A stretch of 45,019 nt of DNA from Mediannikoviicoccus sp037890055 (GCA_037890055.1 JBBKBD010000015.1), one strand, 5' to 3'. Positions 25,687-35,262 are shown, counted from the first letter of the stretch. The notes: generated from the sequence alone by a model not told the origin. Translations and numbers: made by a program.

Positions 25687-25907
25687 TATAAATACAAGTA
25701 TGACATTGCTGCAAAACAGGCTTAATGTTTAATGCGGTATTGCTACACTATATTAAAATATGAGAAGAAAAGTGCTATAATATAGATGATAACTAATATC
25801 AATCAGATAAAAATGTTTAAGAACAGTAGAAAAAAATTCAAAAGGTTGTAATTAAGGTAAGTGAAAATTGTTTAATGGTAATAATTTAAGGTGAATGGAG
25901 GTACATA

Positions 25908-26844
25908 ATGAGTTTGACTTATAAAATAGCTTCAGAAATAGTTAAACTTCTTGGAGTCAAAAAATATTTTTAAAGAACAAAGAAGAGATACTTGAGTATG
26001 CAAAGGGAGAAAATGCAAAAGTAGTATTTGATTTAGAAAAAGCGATGAAGAGAGCAGAAAGAAAAAATATTTTCTTTTTGAAAGAGATGTTATGGGTATA
26101 GATTACTTTCTTATCAAAAAAAACAAAAGTTTTTCAAAGGAGGCAGTTCTATATCTCTTTGGTTGTGGAATGATTACACAACCAAATAAACTAGATTTTA
26201 AATTAGCGGAAAGAATAATGGAACAAACTGATAAAGATGTTTGGTTTTTATTTTATCCTCTTTGCTCGGAAGAAGTAAAGGTGGATAAGACATATGAAGT
26301 TTGCTTTGAAACCTATAGGTTGATGACAGAAACTTATAATGAACAAAATATAAGCGTACTGGGATTTTCTTCAGGATCCTGTTTATCTACTGGAATTTTT
26401 TTACACAACAATGCTTTAGGAAGAACTCTTAAAATGCCAGGTAAAATTATTTCAGTTTCCCCAGGAGGGATTCCCGATGTGAATCTTGATGAAAACAGAG
26501 ATTTATGGGAGAAACTAAAAAAACTTAACAATAAAGATATAATGATTGAACCAACGTATATTAAAACTGCAAGAGAAATTCTAAAGGGGGATAAAGATTT
26601 ACCTGAATATATGTTAGATGGAACTGTAGGAGACTTTACTGAATTTCCGAAAACTTATTATTATTTTGGAGAAAATGAATGCCTTTATGCCTTTGCAGAA
26701 GAGTTTAAAAAAGCCATGGAAAAATATAATGCTCCATATGAAATTATTGTTGGAAAGGGAATGTGCCACTGCTATCCACTGGCAAGATTTTTTAAAGAAG
26801 GCAGAGAGGCGCAGGATGAAATTATTGAACTGTTAAAATACTGA
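25908..26844 (+). pseudogene. Alpha/beta-hydrolase (esterase) with two frameshifts
   Basis: The frame beginning at 26092 encodes most of an alpha/beta-hydrolase: AVLYLFGCGMI replaces the usual HGGG oxyanion loop, LGFSSGSCLS is the nucleophile elbow (GxSxG), and KGMCHCYPLA carries the catalytic His. Its true start is 25908, where GGAGGT precedes an ATG reading SLTYKIASEIVKLLGVKK. One frameshift lies in the A/T run at about 25958-25972, a second near 26075-26085; correcting both gives an unbroken protein of about 310 residues. It is thus broken in the N-terminal cap, though a shortened protein from 26092 might still be made. The catalytic core is intact in sequence. Confidence 0.75.
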
Positions 26845-26857
26845 TAGAGGACATAAA

Positions 26858-27355
26858 ATGAAATCACAAGAATTTAAAATGCCATCCTTTGGAGTTGGAC
26901 CAATATATGTTATAATCTGTTTATTTTTAACGATAGCAGGAATATATTTGCATATTAAGGGATATCTAAGTGTGGGAGAAATAAACAAAGGGAAAATGTT
27001 TTTTATCCTTTTTGGAATTCTCTTAATATTATTTGGCCTATACTTATGGGTACAAGCAGTTATAGTTCAGAAAATAAACAAAAATGTAAAAGAAAATAAG
27101 TTGATTACAACGGGAGTGTATAGCATTGTAAGAAACCCTGTTTATTCAGCATTTATTTTTATATTTACAGGTGTTTTATTATTTACAGCAAACTATTTCT
27201 TATTAATATTACCATTTATATTCTGGGCCTTCTTAACAATATTAATGAAAAACACAGAAGAAAAATGGTTAAAAAATGAATTTGGGAAGGAATATGAAAT
27301 ATATTTAAACGAAGTAAATAGAGTAATACCATGTATCAGAAGAAAAAATAATTAA
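26858..27355 (+). CDS. ICMT/PEMT-like membrane methyltransferase
   Basis: A 165-residue membrane protein with four hydrophobic segments (about 13-31, 46-66, 97-115, 118-134). The signature GVYSIVRNPVYSAF and the EEKWLKNEFGKEYEIYLNEVNRVIP tail are those of bacterial isoprenylcysteine-carboxyl-methyltransferase-like proteins, whose SAM site is made by the RNPxY loop and the final segment. The bacterial substrates are mostly unknown lipids or isoprenoids. It starts 13 bases after the esterase, so they probably shared a transcript. Confidence 0.85.
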   Translation: MKSQEFKMPSFGVGPIYVIICLFLTIAGIYLHIKGYLSVGEINKGKMFFILFGILLILFGLYLWVQAVIVQKINKNVKENKLITTGVYSIVRNPVYSAFIFIFTGVLLFTANYFLLILPFIFWAFLTILMKNTEEKWLKNEFGKEYEIYLNEVNRVIPCIRRKNN

Positions 27356-27360
27356 CTTGA

Positions 27361-27392
27361 AAATAGCATCTACTAGAGTAGGTGCTATTTTT
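27361..27392 (+). terminator. Terminator after the ICMT-like gene
   Basis: AAATAGCATCTAC and GTAGGTGCTATTT form a 13-bp stem (one G-T pair) around TAGA, followed by T residues. Confidence 0.85.
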
Positions 27393-27501
27393 ATGGGATA
27401 TGATGTTGCCACAATACTTCAAATGTTGCTCTTATTAATTAATACTGTTCGGGTAAGATGGTACAATATAAGTGATTAGAATAGAGATGGAAATAAAAAA
27501 C

Positions 27502-27517
27502 CACATTTGCAAATGTG
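27502..27517. repeat. Perfect 16-bp palindrome upstream of mcrB
   Basis: CACATTTGCAAATGTG reads the same on both strands. It lies in the 307-base gap (27393-27699) before mcrB, which has no gene. It could be a dimeric regulator site or a short hairpin in the mcrB leader. Confidence 0.45.
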
Positions 27518-27699
27518 ACTCATAAAATTTAATGGATAATTGTAAGGAGAAATTAAGGACAATAAAAAGACAATACACAACGTCCTTTTAAAAAGTATAC
27601 TTAATGACTATAGTAAAAGCAGAAAGAAAAGTTACTTTAACCATGGAAAGAATTATTTACAGAGGAATTGTAATAAATTAATTGTCTGGAGGAAGATAT

Positions 27700-30198
27700 A
27701 TGTACGATCAAAATCATTTTATTTGGGAAGAATTTTATACTGAGTTTGCTTTAAAGCTATTAGAGTACAAAAACAAAAGAAGTGAACTTATTGAAAAGGT
27801 AAAGGCGATTTACGATATTACAGATATTGATATGCCCAAACTGGAAGAGGATAACAATCTTATTGATATTGATCCTTTTACTGTGTTTGGTCTTTTTAAC
27901 AAGCGGATTACAGAAGAGAATCGTAGAAAGATATTAAAAGCAATAAAAAAATTATTTGATATTAAGACAGAAGTTCCAACATCTTTTAGTGGCTTGCCAG
28001 TTCTAAATGTTCAAAATGCTCTTTACTATAAATTTATTGGAGAACGTGGAGAAAATGATATTGATGATTTATGGAATCTCTTTGAATCTGCCATTGCCTA
28101 TGAAAAGTCTCCAACTGTAGAAAATAAAGAAAAATTTTCAAAATATTTTGACTTGGCAATTAATTTAAAAGGTAATGCTAATGGCAAAATCACCATGGGA
28201 TTATTTTGGATCTTACCAAATACTTTTTTAAACTTGGATAGTCGTAATGAATGGTATATTTATAAATCGGGAAAAATACCAGAAGATATTGTAAAAAAAC
28301 TTCCTAAGCTTAAAGGTAAGATTTCTGCTAAAGAGTACTTTGGAGTTTTAGACAATTTAAAAGATTATATAAACAGTGAAGAAAGTGACCTAAAAGATTT
28401 TAAATACCTTTCCTATAGTGCATGGAACTATTCGGAGGAAGTGAATCAACAAAGAAATGAACAGGAAAAGTGCAAAACTTCAAAAGCATCTTTCCTTAGA
28501 TGGTTTGCTCCACTAATTAAAGCTCTTCGTGATTTGGGAGGTTCTGCCACCCCACCTGAAGCAAGAGAAAAAATAATTGAAAATGAAAAATTGTCGGAAG
28601 AGGAACTTAGTGTTACAAGAGGCAAAAATAAGGTAAATAAATTTGAAAATGAAGTTGCTTTTGCTCGTAGTTATCTTGCAAGCGCAGGATACATTGATAA
28701 AAGTGTTCATGGAGTATGGACTTTAACTGATGCTGGCATGTCTGTTAATATGACGGATGAATTGGCATTAGAAATTTATAGAGAAGTTGTACTATCAAAC
28801 CAAAATGAGACTGTTAATGAACCCTCTGCTTTTGCAGACGAAGATGTTCATACTATTAGGTACTGGATATATTCTCCAGGAGAAAATGCATTAATGTGGG
28901 ATGAATTTTATAACTCTGGAATCATGGCGATTGGTTGGGGTGAAATTGGTGACCTAAAAGCTTTTGATAGCAAGGATTCCATGAGGGAGAAGATGAAGGA
29001 AGTTTTTGATGAGGATTTATCTTTTAAAAATTCAGCACATGCCACATGGCAATTTGCAAATGAAATGAAAATTGGAGACATAGTCTTTGTAAAAAAAGGA
29101 ATGAACAAAATAATCGGTCGTGGTGTAGTTATGTCTGACTACGAATTTGATAGTTCCAGAGAGGACGAATTTAAAAATATCCGTCAAGTGGATTGGACAA
29201 ATAATGGAGAGTGGGAGCATCCTGGACAAGCTGCAATGAAAACTCTTACTGATATTACTCCATATACTGAATACGTTGAAAAACTAATTAAAATATTTGA
29301 CGAAGACTCTGAAGAAATTGAAGAAATTGAAAAAGTGTATCCTGTTTATACAAAGGAAGACTTTTTATCTGAAGTTTATATGACTGAGGAAGATTATGAA
29401 AGATTGAAGGGAGTACTTCGTTTAAAGAAAAATATTGTCTTACAGGGAGCTCCAGGAGTTGGAAAGACTTTTGTTGCAAGAAGATTAGCCTTTTCTATGA
29501 TGGGCGTTAAAGATATAGAAAGGGTTATGATGCTTCAGTTCCATCAAAGCTATTCCTATGAAGATTTCATTATGGGATTTAGACCTTCAGCAAATGGTTT
29601 CGAACTTAGAAGAGGGGCCTTTTATAATTTCTGTAAAAAAGCAGAAGTAGATGGAGATAATGATTATTTCTTTATAATTGATGAAATCAACAGAGGAAAT
29701 TTAAGTAAAATATTTGGTGAGCTTTTTATGCTTATTGAAAATGACAAGAGGGGTCTGTCTTTACAACTATTGTACTCCGATGAAAAATTTACTGTACCAA
29801 AGAATGTTTATATTATTGGCATGATGAATACAGCTGACAGAAGTCTAGCAATGCTTGACTATGCGCTTAGAAGAAGATTTGCCTTTTTCAATATTGAGCC
29901 TGGCTTTGATACTGAAGGTTTTATAAAATACAAAAATAGTTTGCGAAATGAAAAGTTCGAAATGCTAATCTCTTGCATAAAAAATTTAAATGAAGTTATT
30001 TTGGCGGACGATTCACTAGGTGAAGGTTTTTGTATTGGTCACAGCTATTTTTGCAACCTAAATCCATCAACAATGGATGATGAAGTTTTACTTGGTATTG
30101 TTGAATACGAACTGATTCCTCTTTTAAAAGAGTATTGGTTTGATGAACCGACAAAATTAAATGATTGGATTAACAATTTAAGGAGCGCTATTAAGTGA
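27700..30198 (+). CDS. mcrB: McrB-type AAA+ GTPase with Mrr-N and EVE-like domains
   Basis: An 832-residue McrB. After an N-terminal region of about 260 residues of unclear fold come a winged-helix Mrr-N-like segment (FAPLIKALRDLGGSATPPEA..., residues about 268-350), an EVE/YTH-like module with IAIGWGEIGDL-type features (about 387-527) that in other proteins binds modified bases, and the AAA+ motor: GAPGVGKT at about 583, MLQFHQSYSYEDFI, Walker B FIIDEINRGNLSK at about 657 and NTADRSLAMLDYALRRRF at about 709. McrB uses GTP to move along methylated or otherwise modified foreign DNA and drives cutting by McrC. GGAGG precedes the ATG at 27700. The stop overlaps the mcrC start (GTGA). Confidence 0.9.
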   Translation: MYDQNHFIWEEFYTEFALKLLEYKNKRSELIEKVKAIYDITDIDMPKLEEDNNLIDIDPFTVFGLFNKRITEENRRKILKAIKKLFDIKTEVPTSFSGLPVLNVQNALYYKFIGERGENDIDDLWNLFESAIAYEKSPTVENKEKFSKYFDLAINLKGNANGKITMGLFWILPNTFLNLDSRNEWYIYKSGKIPEDIVKKLPKLKGKISAKEYFGVLDNLKDYINSEESDLKDFKYLSYSAWNYSEEVNQQRNEQEKCKTSKASFLRWFAPLIKALRDLGGSATPPEAREKIIENEKLSEEELSVTRGKNKVNKFENEVAFARSYLASAGYIDKSVHGVWTLTDAGMSVNMTDELALEIYREVVLSNQNETVNEPSAFADEDVHTIRYWIYSPGENALMWDEFYNSGIMAIGWGEIGDLKAFDSKDSMREKMKEVFDEDLSFKNSAHATWQFANEMKIGDIVFVKKGMNKIIGRGVVMSDYEFDSSREDEFKNIRQVDWTNNGEWEHPGQAAMKTLTDITPYTEYVEKLIKIFDEDSEEIEEIEKVYPVYTKEDFLSEVYMTEEDYERLKGVLRLKKNIVLQGAPGVGKTFVARRLAFSMMGVKDIERVMMLQFHQSYSYEDFIMGFRPSANGFELRRGAFYNFCKKAEVDGDNDYFFIIDEINRGNLSKIFGELFMLIENDKRGLSLQLLYSDEKFTVPKNVYIIGMMNTADRSLAMLDYALRRRFAFFNIEPGFDTEGFIKYKNSLRNEKFEMLISCIKNLNEVILADDSLGEGFCIGHSYFCNLNPSTMDDEVLLGIVEYELIPLLKEYWFDEPTKLNDWINNLRSAIK

Positions 30199-31240
30199 TA
30201 CCAGTTAAAAATATTTACTATATGCTATCCTATGCCTTTAAAGTTCTTAATCAAAACGGTTACAAGAGAATAGCTACGGAAGAGTTTGATAATACTGCAG
30301 ATCTAATGGCATCTATATTAGAAAAGGGTATTACTGTTCAGTTGAAAAGGGGATTAATAAGGAAGTATATTCCTCAAACAGATGAATTATCTTCAATCAG
30401 AGGGAAAATTGATATTGCTGAGTCTATAAAGACGCAGAGTATGCACAGAAAGAAACTAGTGTGCACATTTGATGATTTTTCCGAAGACAATGCAATGAAT
30501 CAAATAATAAAATCAACGGTTGGCTTCTTCTAAAGTCAGATATATCGAAAACTAGGAAAAAAGAACTTCGTAAATTGATGATGTACTTTACAAATGTAAA
30601 AACCATTGATTTAACTAGAGTAAATTGGAATCAACAATATAATCGAAATAATCAGACCTATCAAATGTTGATTTCTATTTGTTACTTAGTGGTAAAGGGA
30701 CTGTTACAGACCAATACCCATGGCAAAACAAAGTTACTGGACTTTCTTGATGAGCAGAGAATGAGCCGTCTATATGAAAAGTTTATTTTAGAATATTATA
30801 AAAAGCACTATCCAAAACTTTCCGTTAGTTCATCACAGATACCATGGTCATTGGATGATGGAGTTGGAGATATGCTCCCAGTGATGCAAAGTGATATACA
30901 TCTACAACGAGAAAATACAGTATTAATTATTGATGCTAAATACTATGCAAGTACAACACAGTCACAGTTTAATAAGCACACAATACACTCTAGTAACTTA
31001 TATCAGATATTTACTTATGTAAAAAATCGTGAATATCAATTTGGCGATATGGATAACACCGTTTCAGGAATGCTCTTATATGCAAAGACCGATGAAGCAA
31101 TTCAACCTAACAATGTGTATCAGATGCATGGAAATAAAATAAGCGTTAGAACTTTAGATTTGAATCTTACTTTTGAACATATTGCAAGTCAAATGGATAA
31201 CATAGTTAACGAACATTTTGATGGAGTAACAAGAAATTAA
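30195..31240 (+). pseudogene. mcrC: McrC nuclease subunit with a one-base deletion
   Basis: The frame opens with GTG overlapping mcrB and encodes IPVKNIYYMLSYAF, the standard McrC start. At about 30516 it reads STVGFF and stops; inserting one T in GTTGG gives STVWLLLKSDISKTRKK and an unbroken frame to 31240. The second part has the PD-(D/E)XK centre, SDIHL followed by VLIIDAKYY, and LYQIFTYVKNR. About 348 codons in all. With the frame broken the nuclease is not made, so the McrBC system should be off unless slippage restores it or the base is a sequencing error. Confidence 0.85.
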
Positions 31241-31324
31241 TTTCTCTATAGTAATGAAAAATAAATCATTTGTAAATATTTGCTAGAACAGTTTAAAAAA
31301 CATGAAAAAAATGCAACAAAAGTG

Positions 31325-31353
31325 TTGACTTATGCCTGATGGTGCCTTATAAT
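31325..31353 (+). promoter_or_regulatory. Promoter of the ylxM-ffh operon
   Basis: TTGACT (31325-31330) and TATAAT (31348-31353) are separated by 17 bases, an almost perfect housekeeping promoter, 43 bases before the ylxM start. Confidence 0.8.
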
Positions 31354-31395
31354 ATTAAAGGTCAACGTAATAGGTTGACAGACAAGAGGTTATAA

Positions 31396-31749
31396 ATGAA
31401 AAAATTAGTTGAAGTAGGAATATTATTTGACTACTATGGCAGTCTTCTTTCTGAAAGGCAGAGGTCCATGGTGGACAAGTACTATAACGAAGATCTATCT
31501 TTAAATGAAATTGGAGACTTGTATGATGTTTCGAAGCAGGCCGTTTCTGAAAATATAAAGAGGGCCGAGAGAAGACTTTACTCTTTTGAAAATAAACTTC
31601 ATCTTAAGAAGAGGTCTGAAAGGACTACTGAGTTTCTTAAGTTTATAAAGGAAGAGTTAAATAATTCTATTTCTTTTGAAACAAGTGAAAGGGAAGTTCT
31701 ATTAAAGAAGATAGATGATTTCATAAAGGAGGATATGGGAGAGCTATGA
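31396..31749 (+). CDS. ylxM: YlxM, SRP-associated helix-turn-helix protein
   Basis: A 117-residue YlxM/p13-type protein. SERQRSMVDKYYNEDLSLNEIG, then YDVSKQAVSENIKRAERRLYSFENKL form the sigma-region-4-like helix-turn-helix that defines the family, and a helical tail follows. YlxM is nearly always coupled to ffh and modulates the signal recognition particle. The stop overlaps the ffh start by 4 bases. Confidence 0.93.
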   Translation: MKKLVEVGILFDYYGSLLSERQRSMVDKYYNEDLSLNEIGDLYDVSKQAVSENIKRAERRLYSFENKLHLKKRSERTTEFLKFIKEELNNSISFETSEREVLLKKIDDFIKEDMGEL

Positions 31750-33089
31750 TATTTGAAAATTTATCTGACAAGTTACAAAACGCCCTGTCCACACTTACTG
31801 GTAAGGGAAAGATTTCTGAAAAAGACTTAGACTTAGCTTTGAGAGAGGTTAAGCTTGCCCTACTGGAAGCCGATGTTAACTTCAAGGTTGTAAAGGACTT
31901 TACAAAGACTGTAAAGGAAAGAGCTCTTGGAGCGGAGGTTATGGAATCTTTAACTCCGGGGCAACAGGTTATTAAGATAGTTAACGAAGAGCTTACAGCG
32001 CTTATGGGTGAAGAAGAAGCTAAGATAAATTTCTCTTCTAAACCACCTACTGTTGTTATGTTATGTGGACTTCAAGGAGCTGGTAAGACTACTCATGGAG
32101 GAAAGCTTGCATTACATTTTAAGAAAAAAGGAAAGAAGCCTCTTCTTGTTGCATGTGATGTTTACAGACCTGCAGCTATAAAGCAACTTCAAGTAGTTGG
32201 AAACTCTGTGGAGGTTCCGGTGTTTTCCATGGGGGACAAGATAAGTCCTGTGGAAATTGCAAAAAAAGGTATTGAGGAAGCTAAGGCAAAGGGCAATGAC
32301 TTTGTTATTATAGATACTGCGGGGCGTCTTCATATTGACAACGAACTTATGCAGGAACTTCAAGATATTAAAACTGAAGTTAGCCCTGATGAGATTTTAC
32401 TTGTTGTTGACTCTATGACGGGACAAGACGCGGTCAATGTTGCAAAGACATTTAATGACAGACTTGATATCACTGGCATTATACTTACAAAGCTTGACGG
32501 TGATGCAAGGGGCGGAGCTGCTCTATCGATTAGAAGAGTTGCTGAAAAGCCTATAAAGTTTATAGGTGTAGGTGAAAAGCTTGATCAACTGGAACCTTTT
32601 TATCCTTCCAGAATGGCTTCAAGAATTCTTGGTATGGGAGATGTATTATCTCTTATTGAAAAGGCGGAAGCTGCTATTGATGAAAAGAAGGCAAGGGAAC
32701 TTGAACAAAAGATTCGTTCTTCAAAGTACTCTTTCAATGACTTCTTAGATCAACTGGAACAGATTAGGAGCATGGGACCTTTGGAAGAACTTTTAGGGAT
32801 GATTCCAGGTGTCAATTCCAAGGCTTTAAAAGGGCTATCCCTTGATGGTAAGGAGATAGGAAAGGTTGAAGCGATGATTAAGTCTATGACCTTGGAGGAA
32901 AGAGAGAATCCCGAAATTATTGATTCTTCCAGAAGGAAGAGAATAGCAAAGGGATCTGGTGTTACGGTTGCTGAACTGAATAAGTTATTAAAGCAGTTTA
33001 AGGAAACCAGAAAAATGATGAAACAATTTGGAAACATGAGTAAAGGTATGAAAAAGAGAGGTAAATTCCAAATGCCTTTCTTTAGATAA
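31746..33089 (+). CDS. ffh: Signal recognition particle protein Ffh
   Basis: The 447-residue SRP54 GTPase that binds signal peptides and SRP RNA for co-translational membrane targeting. N domain, then G domain with GLQGAGKTTHGGKLA, DTAGRL, and TKLDGDARGGAALS, then the methionine-rich M domain with SRRKRIAKGSGV, the RNA-binding helix-turn-helix. Length is typical. Overlaps ylxM by 4 bases. Confidence 0.97.
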   Translation: MIFENLSDKLQNALSTLTGKGKISEKDLDLALREVKLALLEADVNFKVVKDFTKTVKERALGAEVMESLTPGQQVIKIVNEELTALMGEEEAKINFSSKPPTVVMLCGLQGAGKTTHGGKLALHFKKKGKKPLLVACDVYRPAAIKQLQVVGNSVEVPVFSMGDKISPVEIAKKGIEEAKAKGNDFVIIDTAGRLHIDNELMQELQDIKTEVSPDEILLVVDSMTGQDAVNVAKTFNDRLDITGIILTKLDGDARGGAALSIRRVAEKPIKFIGVGEKLDQLEPFYPSRMASRILGMGDVLSLIEKAEAAIDEKKARELEQKIRSSKYSFNDFLDQLEQIRSMGPLEELLGMIPGVNSKALKGLSLDGKEIGKVEAMIKSMTLEERENPEIIDSSRRKRIAKGSGVTVAELNKLLKQFKETRKMMKQFGNMSKGMKKRGKFQMPFFR

Positions 33090-33105
33090 AATTGGAGGTA
33101 TTTAA

Positions 33106-33414
33106 ATGGCAGTAAAAATAAGATTAAAGAGAATGGGTTCAAAGAAGAATCCTTTTTACAGAATTGTAGTTGCAGATATCAGAGCACCTAGAGATGGTAA
33201 GTTCATTGAAGAGATTGGATATTACAATCCTCTAACTGAGCCAAAGGTTGTTAAGGTAGATGCAGAAAAAGTTAACAAGTGGATTAAGAATGGTGCAAAA
33301 CCAACTGACACAGTTCACAGATTATTCAAAGAAAATGGCGTTTATGAAGAAAAAGCACAAGAAGCTAAGAAGGAAGTAGTAACAGAAGAATCTTCACAAG
33401 AGGTAGCTGAGTAA
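33106..33414 (+). CDS. rpsP: Ribosomal protein S16
   Basis: A 102-residue bS16, starting VKIRLKRMGSKKNPFYRIVVAD and including RDGKFIEEIGYYNPL, as in all bS16. The acidic C-terminal tail (EEKAQEAKKEVVTEESS) is about 15-20 residues longer than in many species. TTGGAGG precedes the ATG; position after ffh is the standard Firmicutes order. Confidence 0.97.
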   Translation: MAVKIRLKRMGSKKNPFYRIVVADIRAPRDGKFIEEIGYYNPLTEPKVVKVDAEKVNKWIKNGAKPTDTVHRLFKENGVYEEKAQEAKKEVVTEESSQEVAE

Positions 33415-33430
33415 TCCTTTAGGGGGTATT

Positions 33431-33661
33431 ATGTTAGAATTAGTTGAACTAATTGCTAAGGAATTGGTTACAAAGCCTGAAGAGGTTGTTGTTACCAGTA
33501 GGCAAGAAGGAAACACCTTTGTAATTGAGATAAGAGCTGACAAGGATGATCTTGGAAGAATTATAGGAAAAGAAGGACGTATAGCTAAGGCTATAAGAAC
33601 AGTTGTAAAGGCTTCTGCTATCAAGGATGGTACAAAGGTAGCAGTTGACATTCTTCAATAA
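33431..33661 (+). CDS. khpA: KhpA, KH-domain RNA-binding protein
   Basis: A 76-residue single KH domain with the DDLGRIIGKEGRIAKAIR GXXG loop. KhpA partners KhpB to bind many transcripts and affects cell division and envelope genes in streptococci and clostridia. Lies between rpsP and rimM, its usual place. AGGGGG precedes the ATG. Confidence 0.95.
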   Translation: MLELVELIAKELVTKPEEVVVTSRQEGNTFVIEIRADKDDLGRIIGKEGRIAKAIRTVVKASAIKDGTKVAVDILQ

Positions 33662-33662
33662 T

Positions 33663-34157
33663 ATGGAGTTTATTAAAGTAGGATATATAACTAATACTCA
33701 TGGTATCAAGGGAGATATAAAAATCTATCCGCTAACGGATTTTCCTGAGAGATTTAAAGAGGATATAGACTTTTATATCGATGAAAAGATAAAGGTAAAT
33801 ATTACCAAGGTAAGATATTACAGAGGATTGGTATATGTAAGTCTTAAAAATTACGACAACATAAACGAAGTTTTAAAATTCAAGGGCAAGTACATCTATG
33901 TTAATAAGGATGACTTGGTTGAGTTGCCAGAGGACACATATTTCATTCATGACCTTGAAGGGATGGATGTTATTGATAGTGGTAAGTGTGTTGGAGTGGT
34001 TAAGGAAGTTTTGTTTAATCAAACTAACGATATTTACAGATGTGTTTCAAAGGACGGAAAGGAATTTATGATTCCTGCTGTAAAAGCTTTTGTTAAAGAT
34101 GTGGATGTTGAAAATAAAAAACTCTATGTTGAATTGATTGAAGGAATGTTGGAATGA
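33663..34157 (+). CDS. rimM: 16S rRNA-processing factor RimM
   Basis: A 164-residue RimM that helps mature the 30S head around S19. It opens FIKVGYITNTHGIKGDIKIYPLTDFPERF, characteristic of the N-terminal barrel (kept here as its first twenty residues FIKVGYITNTHGIKGDIKIY), and ends with the PRC-type barrel containing VGVVKEVLFNQTND and IPAVKAFVKDVD. The ATG at 33663 starts one base after the khpA stop, with no clear Shine-Dalgarno, so it depends on coupling. Overlaps trmD by 4 bases. Confidence 0.93.
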   Translation: MEFIKVGYITNTHGIKGDIKIYPLTDFPERFKEDIDFYIDEKIKVNITKVRYYRGLVYVSLKNYDNINEVLKFKGKYIYVNKDDLVELPEDTYFIHDLEGMDVIDSGKCVGVVKEVLFNQTNDIYRCVSKDGKEFMIPAVKAFVKDVDVENKKLYVELIEGMLE

Positions 34158-34858
34158 AATTTAATATACTCACACTGTTCCCGGAGTTTTTCAACTTGTT
34201 AGATGATTATGGAGTTATTGGAAGGGCAATCGAAAAAAAAGTTATTGAAATTAACAAGATAAACATTAGAGACTTCTCTATGGACAAACACAAGAGAGTA
34301 GATGATGAGCTATATGGCGGTGGTGCAGGTATGCTGATGACACCTCAACCTCTTTATGACAGTATAAATTCTGTTAAAAGGGAAGGGGTTCCTGTAATAT
34401 ATCTTTCTCCACAGGGGCGTGTGCTTAATCAGACACTTTGTAACGAATTGTCCAAGCTTGATGAAATGACATTATTATGTGGCCATTACGAGGGAATCGA
34501 CTCTCGTATAACCGATGAATTTGTCGACATGGAAATCTCCATTGGAGATTATTGTCTGTCAGGTGGAGAGATAGGAGCGCTTGTACTTATCGATTCTGTT
34601 TCAAGACTTGTAAAGGGAGTGCTTGGAAACGAAGAGAGTCCTCTTACGGATTCCCACTACAACTTTTTATTACAACATAATATTTACACAAGACCAAGGG
34701 ACTTTATGGGACACAAGGTGCCGGAAGTTCTCTTTAGTGGAAATCACAAACTCATTGAACAGTGGAAAGAAGAGTCGGCCTTAGAAAACACTAAGAAGAA
34801 AAGACCTGATTTATACAAAAAATATTTAGAAGAACATGGTCCTAATAAAGGATTTTAG
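34154..34858 (+). CDS. trmD: tRNA (guanine-N1-)-methyltransferase TrmD
   Basis: A 234-residue TrmD that makes m1G37 in tRNAs and so prevents +1 frameshifting. The trefoil-knot SAM site is clear: LLCGHYEGID and ISIGDYCLSGGE. YGGGAGM near residue 55 binds the tRNA. Overlaps rimM (ATGA) and is followed by rplS 9 bases on, the usual order. Confidence 0.97.
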   Translation: MKFNILTLFPEFFNLLDDYGVIGRAIEKKVIEINKINIRDFSMDKHKRVDDELYGGGAGMLMTPQPLYDSINSVKREGVPVIYLSPQGRVLNQTLCNELSKLDEMTLLCGHYEGIDSRITDEFVDMEISIGDYCLSGGEIGALVLIDSVSRLVKGVLGNEESPLTDSHYNFLLQHNIYTRPRDFMGHKVPEVLFSGNHKLIEQWKEESALENTKKKRPDLYKKYLEEHGPNKGF

Positions 34859-34867
34859 GAGGATAGA

Positions 34868-35212
34868 ATGGATATAATTAAACAAATTGAAGATGAACAA
34901 TTAAGAAAAGAAAATTATGATTTTCGTGTTGGAGACACAGTAGTTCTTGACTACAGAATCAGAGAAGGTGGAAAAGAAAGACTTCAAAAGTTTGAAGGAA
35001 CAGTTATTAAGATTCAAGGAAGCGGACTTAGACAAACATTTACTGTAAGAAGAGTTGCTTATGGAACAGGCATTGAAAGAACTTTCTTTGTTCATTCTCC
35101 AAGAATTGAAGCTCTAAAGGTAACAAGAAGAGGTAGAGCAAGAAGAGCAAGACTTTACTACTTAAGAGACAGGGTAGGTAAGGCTGCTAAGGTAAAAGAA
35201 AAGAAAAACTAG
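34868..35212 (+). CDS. rplS: Ribosomal protein L19
   Basis: A 114-residue bL19. FRVGDTVVLDYRIREGGKER, the FEGTVI strand, and TRRGRARRARLYYLRDRVGKAAKV are diagnostic. AGGAGG precedes the ATG. Last of the trmD cluster before a hairpin. Confidence 0.97.
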   Translation: MDIIKQIEDEQLRKENYDFRVGDTVVLDYRIREGGKERLQKFEGTVIKIQGSGLRQTFTVRRVAYGTGIERTFFVHSPRIEALKVTRRGRARRARLYYLRDRVGKAAKVKEKKN

Positions 35213-35218
35213 TTTTAC

Positions 35219-35245
35219 AAGCACTCATTTTTTGAGTGCTTGATT
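35219..35245 (+). terminator. Hairpin between rplS and rbgA
   Basis: CAAGCACTCA and TGAGTGCTTG make a 10-bp stem around a loop of five T. There is no good T run after it, so it probably reduces rather than stops read-through into rbgA, or protects the rplS 3' end. Confidence 0.6.
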
Positions 35246-35262
35246 TGGTTAAGGAGGAAAAA

